DNA of 64,000 bases from Cantharellus purpuraceus. Lineage: Eukaryota; Basidiomycota; Agaricomycetes; Cantharellales; Hydnaceae. The translations under genes and the position numbers were made by a program. The stretch is taken from positions 248,001-312,000 of the forward strand of contig JALBUN010000023.1 of assembly GCA_025174535.1 (NCBI GenBank), given 5' to 3'. The stretch's first letter is position 1. Each line of letters begins with the position of its first letter. Shown piece by piece: positions 56,720 through 64,000 of the stretch. The notes beneath the pieces are model-generated. The model was not told the origin of the DNA. It was given only the letters and a program-made list of their open reading frames with translations, and did no database searches.

Positions 56720-59178
56720 AGAGCATGCACCTGTACCTCAAACCAGAGAAATGCCTTTTCTCGCAACAGAAGGTAGATTATCTTGGATTGATTCTCTCAC
56801 AGGGACAGGTAGCTATGGACCCAGTTAAGGTGGCTGGAGTCAGGGACTGGCCCACACCGCGCAATGTGACAGAAGTCAAATCCTTCCTGGGTTTCATCAA
56901 TTTCTATCATCGCTTCATTGAGGACTTCTCACATATCGCAAAGCCTCTGAATCGGTTAACAAAGGCAGATACACAGTGGTCTTGGATACCTGATGGCCCA
57001 GAACAAGAAGCCTTTGATAAACTCAAGCAGCTTGTCACGTCAACTCCAATCCTTGTCCTCCCAGATCAAACCAAGCATTTTCGACTAGAGACAGATGCTT
57101 CAGCATATGCAACAGGTGCTGTTCTATCTCAACTCTGTGACGATGAGAAATGGAGGCCGGTAGGTTTTGTATCCAAGAGCCTTTCAGATGCAGAGCGCAA
57201 CTATGCCATCCATGATAAGGAATTGCTCTCAGTCATCCGTGGACTAGAAGAATGGCGCCACATCTTGGAAGGGACCAAATACAAGATTGAAATCCTTAAC
57301 GACCATCAAAACCTCACATATTTCCGTACAGCTCAAAATCTCAATCGTCGACAAGCTCGCTGGTCACTATACCTTTCTCGTTTTGACTTTGAACTGATCC
57401 ACCGTCCTGGATGACATTCAGCCAAACCTGATGCCCTCTCACGACGTGTAGATCATAAGCAGGGGGAGGAAGATAACCAGAACCAGATTCTTCTTGGCCC
57501 TGAGCTGTTCCACATCGATGCGACATCCACCTATCCAGGGCCAGAAGCTCAGATGATCACAGGAGAAGGAGACATATTCCTGGAACGTGTGCGGAATTGC
57601 ACCAACAGAGATGAAAAGGTTGTAAAGGCTCTTAAGGAACTTGGCCCCTCTTGGAATTTACGAGGACAGGAATGGACCGAGGAGAATGGACTCGTCCTCT
57701 ATCGTGGCAAGGTATATGTCCCTCTTGACCCAAAATTGCGCCATGACATTGTAAGGGCACACCACGATACTCACATTACAGGTCACCCTGGTCGCTGGAG
57801 AACAACAGAACTTGTATCCCGCAGCTACTGGTGGCCTGGATTTGGACGATACATTGCCAAATATGTCAAGGGATGTGACCTCTGCAATCGGACAAAAACT
57901 TTCCCTGCTCCTCCTATGGGTAAACTCCTGCCTAATCGTGTCCCAGATCGGAGGTGGCAAGTGATATCTGTTGACCTTATTGTAGAACTACCCATCAGCC
58001 ATGGCTATGATGCACTCCTTGTCGTTGTGGACCGTCTTTCCAAACGAGCACATGTTATCCCTACCACCTCTGACATCAACTCCATAGGAGTTGCACGACT
58101 TTTCCGAGACCATGTGTGGAAACACCACGGCCTTCCTGAGGAGATCATCAGTGACCGTGGCACCCAGTTTGTCTCTCAATTTATGCGCGAGCTCAATAAG
58201 CTTTTGGGGATCAAGGTTGCAGCATCCACAGCATATCATCCACAAACCGATGGTCAGACGGAAAGGGTCAATCAAGAAATTGAACAATACTTGAGGCTTT
58301 TCGTCAATCAGCGCCAGGATGACTGGATTGAGTGGGTTCCTCTTGCCGAATTCACATACAACAACCGCATCCACTCCTCCACGCAATCAACCCCCTTCAT
58401 GCTTGATACAGGCCAACACCCAAGGCTTGGGTTAGAGCCAATCCGAGAGACACAACTTGAAGCACTGGAAGAATTCACTGAGCGTATGGAGACAGCCACC
58501 ACTGAGGCTCGCTCCGCCCTGGAAAAGGCAGCAGATGATATGGCACGATTCTATGATGCCCATCGGCAAGCAGCCCCAGTATACAAACTTGGTGACAAGG
58601 TCTGGCTCAATGCACAAAATATCACCACCACCCGTCCAACCAAGAAACTTGATCACAAATGGTTAGGACCGTATGTGATTAATAAAGTGGTCTCACGAAA
58701 TGCCTATGGCCTACGACTTCCCCCAATCTTTGGTCGCACTCATCCAGTGTTCTCTGTTGTCTTACTCCGTCCTTATGAAAAGGATCCCATCCCTGAACGC
58801 CAGTCATCTCCTCCACCACCTCCAGTCATTCGAGATGGAGTACAGGAATACGAAGTTGAGAAGATCCTTGACAGCAGAGTTTTCCGAGGAAGACTGGAAT
58901 ACCTGGTGCGTTGGAAGGGCTATGGAGCTGCTGTCGACCTCTGGATCCCAGCTAAGGATGCCAGTGGGGCTAGAAGGCGCATTGCAGACTTCCATCAGGA
59001 AAATCCTGAAGCCCCAAGGCGTATTTCGGCAGCCACCTATGCGGCTCTTCCCTTCAGACGCTTTGAGAACTTCACAGAACCTCCCAAACAGGTCCTCTTT
59101 GATTGGACAGCTGGCAGGAACCCAACACGTGGTATTGGACACATTTCAGAGCCGCAGAATAGGCACAGTGAAGCTTAG
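56716..59178 (+). pseudogene. Family B pol: RT thumb, RNase H, integrase, chromodomain
   Basis: It begins in the RT thumb (Tyr-Leu-Lys-Pro-Glu-Lys-Cys); protease and the Tyr-X-Asp-Asp palm are deleted. RNase H shows Thr-Asp-Ala-Ser-Ala, His-Asp-Lys-Glu-Leu and Asn-Asp-His-Gln-Asn (57090-57320). A single TGA at 57412-57414 interrupts the frame, which otherwise continues unchanged. Integrase keeps its His/Cys finger (57760-57890) and catalytic residues in Val-Asp-Leu-Ile, Ser-Asp-Arg-Gly-Thr-Gln and Gly-Gln-Thr-Glu-Arg. A chromodomain (Val-Glu-Lys-Ile-Leu-Asp, Leu-Val-Arg-Trp-Lys-Gly-Tyr, near 58850-58990) follows. The integrase-chromodomain half (57553-59178, 541 codons) is intact. Confidence 0.92.
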
Positions 59179-59284
59179 CGCTCACCAAATTCATCCATGC
59201 CGAAATTCCACTAACTGTATATAAGCCAGTGAATCCACTTCCCCTTCCTCAGTAAAACCATCATCGTTCACTACCCAACCCACC

Positions 59285-59722
59285 ATGCCTTACCAGTCTG
59301 AATCCACCACTCTACGCTCACTCCGTTCCTACCCCTCAATCACTTGGTCAGTTGACTCAAGGGATACTGCACGTGCTGTAGAGGATTATAACCTCCCATC
59401 TCCACCTCCACAAGTTCATTTCCCCTTCTGGCATCGTAATCCATCCAGACGCCAGACATACTACATCGGGGACCCTCTATTCATCGGCAACTATGACATA
59501 CCATATGCCTTCCAAGGGCTCGCCGGTAAAGTCACCTATGAGGGAGGGGAGATGATACTTGGGGCAGTTTTCAGCACGAACAATCCCATATCCCCTGGAG
59601 AGTTCACCATCCCACTTTACCCCAAGGCAGAGAAGAGTCACCATCAACACTCGTCATGGGCTCTACTTTGGCAGAGAGTGAGAAGGGACCTTGCAGAGTG
59701 CTTCAGGGTGTGTCTCTCTTGA
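59285..59722 (+). CDS. Small post-pol gene of family B, 145 codons
   Basis: The ATG at 59285 (after CCCACC, a good start context) lies about 100 bp after the pol stop and about 50 bp before the 3' LTR. A TATA-like TATATAAGC sits at 59218. It shares Trp-Ser-(Val/Leu)-Asp, Pro-Pro-Pro-X-Val, Ile-Gly-Asp-Pro-(Ile/Leu)-Phe, Pro-Tyr-X-Phe and a C-terminal Trp-X-Arg-(Ile/Val) with the D gene at 52301-52735, in the same order. No membrane helix or known domain. That it stays intact while pol is damaged may mean only that it is young. Confidence 0.65.
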   Translation: MPYQSESTTLRSLRSYPSITWSVDSRDTARAVEDYNLPSPPPQVHFPFWHRNPSRRQTYYIGDPLFIGNYDIPYAFQGLAGKVTYEGGEMILGAVFSTNNPISPGEFTIPLYPKAEKSHHQHSSWALLWQRVRRDLAECFRVCLS

Positions 59723-59775
59723 GATGGATGGGACGATAGTGCATATCGAGACGACATGCATTAAGAGGGAGGTGA

Positions 59776-60137
59776 TGTCAGGGTTCAAATAAGTCATATT
59801 CTATTTTTAGTATTTTCTCTTGACACCCCTATCAGCGCAGCCTGTCAGGGTGCGTCTCCCCTATTTCATTGCCCCTATCACTTCCCCTATCTTTCCTCCC
59901 CTATCTTGGTTCTCCTATCCATCTCCATCATTTAGTATAAAGACTCGCCTTGGTGCAGTGTGATCCCCTCAGCTTGATCTCTGAGGATATCCGCTGTACC
60001 AGGTAAGTCCCATGTATTTATCAGAAACAGCTGTATAGACTGAGGATATCCGCTGTACCAGCTGGCATTATTTCTTATCGGCTCTCACTTATTGAGTATC
60101 TTGTTGTTGTGGCCTCGTCATCAGCGTCGCCCTCACA
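59776..60137 (+). repeat. Family B 3' LTR
   Basis: 362 bp, preceded by a purine tract. It contains two copies of the GAGGATATCCGCTGTACC repeat, like the solo LTR at 20913-21284. Confidence 0.93.
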
Positions 60138-60697
60138 GCTAGCTGCTGGAAACTCACAATGTATTTTGCGATTTTGTGATTTTCCTTCACCCGAAGTCAA
60201 TCGAGTTCATTCTCGGCATTGGCCTCAGGGTTGTACGGACCGAAATTGGTCCGAAGTTCGGAGATGAAGTCGGAGTTGTCCATGAGCACTGGCTCGAAGT
60301 AGGCCCTTGAGATAGGACATGGCGAAGGTAACCTTCACCCGATCGGATGTGAATGCATTGGGGCGATCACGGAAATTCAACCAGCATTGCACCAAGAATG
60401 GCTGGAGCTTGCGCAGATTGGAGCCATCGAATGGGTTGGGTTCTTGGACCTTGGTCCGGGACTTAGGGGCTTGTGGGTTACGGATGCTGCTAGCGAGCAG
60501 GGAGATGGCCTGCGCCAGATTTGGAGAGGGCAGGGTGTCGTCTTCTTCATTGACGGCCTCTATGTGGTCCGTCGGTTCTTTGACGACCTCAGGGATGGTG
60601 TTGATGCTGGGGGTGGGTACCTCGACAATTCGTGCGCGTTCGGAATTGGCGGTGGATCGTGGCATTGGTAGGAGTGAGTATGGCAGTTTGAATATAC

Positions 60698-61213
60698 TGT
60701 TACGCACTAGGTCCGATTGGGGGTCGGAGTTTGGATCGGAGGTTGGGTCGGAGTCGGAGTACGTCATGGGGGTCAGAACAGACTTGGCTTCAGCTTATGT
60801 GCTGCGCCCTCACTAATACCGGTGTCCGAGATTTTGGAGATGGAGTACGACTTAGAGAGTTAGGATCGGACATAGGAGCTAGGCGTGATTCAATATTTGA
60901 ACTGGGGAATGAAGTCCCCAGTCAGGCAACTTAAATACATATTTGAAATCTAATAATAATTACTCCAGTGATGGGTCTCCGAGGCCGATGGCCTTACGTG
61001 AGTATGTCCGAGTCCGACGGGGACGGATGTCCGGGTTCCTATGGTGATGCTGATGCATCAATTGGAACCAGAGGCGGATGGGCGGAATCGGTGGTGACAA
61101 TCGGACAGGTAAATGGAGACGTAGTGGTTTCCAAATGGAGTATAGATTTCATATGCGTGGGGATCTGAGTGGATCGGATGGGGATCTGGGCATTAATGAA
61201 TATAGTCATAACA
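60698..61213 (-). repeat. Family A 5' LTR of A4
   Basis: 516 bp, TGTTACGCACTAG to AGTCATAACA; only one 12-bp minisatellite unit. The outer flank is copia gag (GCCTC), which does not match the CATTT outside the A3 3' LTR. Confidence 0.9.
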
Positions 61214-61538
61214 GCCTCTTCATGTACCTTTTTAAGACTGTCCCAAATGTCTTTAGCACATTTATAATTTTCAATGTGACGTTCTTGATCTCTATGAGAA
61301 TCCCAGCTGCCTTTTCATCTCGCAATCACCATTCTCTGATCTCCTTCTCCATTCTGCTGTGCCAGATTTTATCTTCGGTAGTGTTTTGAGTGGATGATAA
61401 TGTAGGTCGGATGTCATAACCTTCAACAACGCCCCAAACACCGTTCTTCATCAGTCTCCCACTCGCCTTGAGTTTCCAGGAATGGTAATTCCCATGGGTG
61501 AGCTTTTTGAAGGATGCAGTGTTGGTGTCGTCGGACAT
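61214..61538 (-). pseudogene. Copia (G) gag, N-terminal part
   Basis: The ATG at 61538 on the minus strand opens Ser-Asp-Asp-Thr, then Phe-Lys-Lys-Leu..Asn-Tyr-His-Ser-Trp-Lys-Leu and Gly-Val-Trp-Gly-Val-Val-Glu-Gly, the conserved start of Ty1/copia gag. After a frameshift near 61326 it continues with Asp-Glu-Lys-Ala-Ala-Gly-Ile and Lys-Asp-Ile-Trp-Asp-Ser-Leu-Lys. It is cut by the A4 5' LTR at 61213. Confidence 0.8.
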
Positions 61539-61587
61539 GATGGTATGTGAGTTGAGTAATTAGCGGTCCCCGGGGCCCATAACCTAT

Positions 61588-61720
61588 TGAAATCAGAAAT
61601 CTAGTCTGGGGCGCAGGCGACGACGTTGAGAACAGAACAAACTATGTTAATTTCTTTTAGGTGGAGCTTAGAATTTACAGTGAACTCGTACTATGTCAGA
61701 ATATACTCTACTTTTTAACA
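61588..61720 (-). repeat. Copia (G) 5' LTR
   Basis: About 133 bp, TGAAATCAGAAATC to CTTTTTAACA on the plus strand. It is followed inward by a TTATGGGCCCC stretch (minus strand) that resembles the initiator-Met tRNA primer site of copia elements. It directly abuts the segmental duplication; AAAGT (61721-61725) would be the target duplication. Confidence 0.6.
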
Positions 61721-64000
61721 AAAGTCTACCGAACAGGTATACTATTTAGTTTTCAGTAACCCCATGGAATATTCCATCTGTTTGTAAAGAACCTGCGAGT
61801 AGATTTTCAACGTCCGTCCGGGGTCAGTGTGAAGCATCTAAAAGAAATGATCTAGACCATACATAGTGAATAGTGAGCGACGTCGTAGCGGTGTCATGAC
61901 AGGCGTGAAGGTCGGCTGAACACACCCAACAGCACAACGACGACATGCTCGCTTAAGCAAATCGTTCAAGCTCTTTGACAGCATCCGTAAGGCTGCAACA
62001 GTGAGTTTCTCCTCAAGGTCGTCCCAAAAACACTAAGGCAGTCCTCGGTGCCAGGTGGTATTTTGCCACGTTTTCAGTGTTGCCATGTCAGCACACCGGT
62101 TTGTGCCATACACTGGAGGGATCCGGGTGTCATCCCAGATCGATGTGAAGGTATGTTCGCTTTGGTACTCTCCTGACGCCCATTGATGTACCTCATACCT
62201 TCGGCCTATATTTAAGACCTTAAATCACGCCATCCGTGAATGCTCACCACCACGCTGGCCGAGTCATCGAGAGGTAGATAAGGTCTTTCAACTTTTCACG
62301 TCCAACTTGCCATGCAATGCAAGCGAGACGTGCGACACCTGCTGTCAACACCTTGCATTCATTCTATCGAACATCGTTTCGCTCCACCTCACTGCTGTCT
62401 CGACCCTGCGTAAAACCATACTCAGTTCAGTATAAGTCTACTCAGAGTCATGCCCGACAGTGAGGTCACACGAAATATTGATGTCAAGCCCTTGAGTTTT
62501 GAAGTGGATCATTGGGAGCCACTGTATCACGGAGCACCCTCTTGAAATGATCCACGAACAGGTGCAATGGACTTGAGGTGAGGTTCCGGTAAAGCAATAA
62601 ATTCTTTCAACGAACTACCTCACTGCTTCGCCCGACCGCCTCCAGACCACTAACTCCCTCGTCGGGGTCTCAGCAGCCCGTCTCGTCATGTCACTATCGC
62701 TATACTCGACAGTGACTGTCTGAGAGACTCTTATGTGTAGTGATTCTCGTTGAGGGAACTCAGTCATTACTATCGTCGATGGGGGATTGAAATCACGATC
62801 CCCCGATGTGCTCGTCGATAGCCCGAGTCCAGCCTGTTCACATTTAGCATCCCTTATACAATTTATACAGACCCATACGTACCCTAACGATAATCATTGA
62901 GAACGTGATCCCCTAAACACGTCAACAACCCAGAGTCAGCAAGCACCTTGTTGACTAACAAACACATACAATAATTGGGACCAATATATCAAACCCTAGT
63001 GGACGGTTGCTCATCATCAGACAATGCGTCAGGAAAGCTGAAAGCCATTTCATACCGATATATTGCACGTCACTGTATGCCAGGTACGTTGCAAGCGATA
63101 CCACAAGCGCCGTCGAATAAATCGCGCCACTCTCCAGCAGAATCGCAATCACAGGCCGCAGCGAGTGGCCCCTGTTCTCGGGCGCAATCCGGACATGTAC
63201 CCGCCAGATCCTGTACCTATAGCCCGTGTCCTGTTAGCATATGTCGACAGAGGTGGGAGTAATGTTACATACACGATCATGAAGGTGTCATAAATGTTCT
63301 GTATCAACGATGACATGAAGAATGCGGCTGCGCAGCCGGCCAGACTGGGCGCAGAGACCTGCCAGATCGTTCATGTTGATTCAGATATGCCCAGCGGTCA
63401 GACTCACCCCTAAAGTTGTTCTGCTATTCATCACCTCAATCGCGATGCCCGACGCTAGAGCGGTCACAAAGGATGAAAGGTTGAAAATTTAATACCAATA
63501 CAGGCCGTACGTACCGATACTGCCACACAGCAGGACCATGGGTGGGACAATTGTCCTTCTATCGTGACCTGAAGCGACATTAGCACGCGACAGAGTGGAT
63601 GTCATCAAGGAGGCACACCCCAGACTATGTACACTCTGTATATCTATACATCGCAAGTAAGTCCTTCGAATTTTGAACATGACTTATTAAACAACGCACA
63701 GACAATGAATCTGCGACAGCTGTCAGAGTGATATACACTCCAGTGCGTGTCACCTGCAGCTCGTGTCGCACAGCATCCCTAAAGCAGCCGGCAGGACACA
63801 TACCTGTTTCCTATGAGAGGGCTGCGTGTGAGTTGCGATTGAGGGTCGGATAAATGCAACATACCAGTTACCCACCGACGACAAGGAGGCGAAGAAGGCG
63901 TTAGGGTCCTGTGAATACTCTGGCAGCGAACCAATGAGTCCCCCTGAGATAAATGTGAGTCAAGTGAGTGAAGGGCCAATAGATGGCGTACCCATGGCCA
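61720..64000. repeat. Segmental duplication, copy 2
   Basis: Near-identical to 34962-37242 in the same orientation, continuing past the window. It differs by scattered substitutions and a few small indels (for example near 62735). Confidence 0.92.
62948..64000 (-). CDS. Multi-exon integral membrane protein, copy 2 (5' end outside window)
   Basis: It has the same exons and intron borders as 36190-37560, including the last helices (63152-62955, identical in protein) and the Val-Pro-Pro-Met-Val-Leu-Leu-Cys-Gly-Ser block (63550). Differences are few, among them Ser-to-Gly changes near 63500. The first exons lie beyond 64000. Confidence 0.6.

Larger units (their letters stand above)
55206..60137 (+). 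mobile_element. Family B chromovirus, complete ends, internally deleted
   Basis: 5' LTR 55206-55508, gag 55577-56719, partial pol 56716-59178, small extra gene 59285-59722, purine tract AAGAGGGAGGTGA, 3' LTR 59776-60137. A perfect 5-bp duplication GCTAG (55201-55205 and 60138-60142) lies in the gag of A4. Protease and the catalytic part of RT are missing, so any movement would need another element's enzymes. Confidence 0.95.
54627..60665 (-). pseudogene. Family A gag of A4, split by element B
   Basis: The ATG at 60665 is followed by Pro-Arg-Ser-Thr (no early stop, unlike A1). The capsid part continues to 60143 with an Asn-Pro-Phe-Asp-Gly-Ser block and the Trp-Leu-Asn-Phe-Arg-Asp-Arg-Pro helix. 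Element B with its duplication occupies 55201-60142. Gag resumes at 55205 with a Ser/Thr/Asn-rich region and the zinc knuckle CX2CX4HX4C (Cys-Leu-Phe-Cys-Gly-Lys-Pro-Gly-His, near 54770-54730). The stop TAG (54627-54629) directly follows the A8 run proposed as the frameshift site. A short deletion lies near 60300. Confidence 0.85.
51785..61213 (-). mobile_element. Family A copy A4 (RT to 5' LTR), minus orientation
   Basis: RT 52094-51785 and 53780-53511, protease and pol start to 54626, gag 60665-54627 (split by element B), 5' LTR 60698-61213. Nested: a D fragment (52095-53510) and the B element (55206-60137). It is inserted in copia gag. Confidence 0.88.

Noticed and set aside
1..64000. Prokaryotic-style systems, CRISPR arrays, operons
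   Set aside because: The repeats are LTR-derived, genes have spliceosomal introns, and no array or operon structure exists.

Overview
This window is a transposon graveyard in a filamentous-fungal genome, most likely an Agaricomycete (Basidiomycota). The pointers are chromodomain Ty3/gypsy elements, a short-intron gene of the expanded basidiomycete multi-TM membrane protein type, relics of an adenylate-forming reductase, and CpG-to-TpG decay typical of methylated repeats. About 80% of the sequence is LTR retrotransposon, mostly nested. I name the families A to I for this report only; I did not match them to a database. No rRNA, tRNA, CRISPR array or prokaryotic gene was found.

Family A is a Ty3/gypsy chromovirus (TG..CA LTRs of 515-570 bp, gag, pol with protease-RT-RNase H-integrase-chromodomain). 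It carries an extra gene on the opposite strand between pol and the 3' LTR. That gene has its own TATA box and encodes a coiled-coil protein with a six-cysteine array fitting Zn2Cys6 spacing. Five copies or pieces are present: A0 (1-3205, +, 3' end only), A1 (3470-11824, -), A2 (11825-22941, +), A5 (41869-43117, -, 3' end only) and a mosaic A3/A4 (43922-61213, -). Gag and pol appear to be joined by a -1 frameshift at a conserved A8 run. A0 and A1 face each other tail to tail around 264 bp of copia gag, forming a near-perfect inverted repeat that runs off the left edge.

Family B (55206-60137) is a second chromovirus. It has an exact 5-bp target duplication but has lost protease and most of RT; it keeps a small extra gene between pol and the 3' LTR, and family D carries a related gene in the same place. 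Family C is a 1.4-kb LTR present only as solo or recombined copies. Family F is a gypsy element that landed in a host gene. Solo LTRs of E, H and I, a copia element (G) and three copies of a 530-565 bp AT-rich TIR transposon complete the nest. Matching target duplications allow much of the insertion order to be read.

Host DNA is visible at 32.8-41.8 kb and 61.7-64 kb. It holds two partial copies of an adenylate-forming reductase, a multi-exon membrane protein gene, a 111-bp tandem repeat and a decayed nuclease-like gene. The membrane protein gene and its flank are duplicated in direct orientation 26,758 bp apart, at 34962-37242 and 61720-64000, continuing past the right edge.
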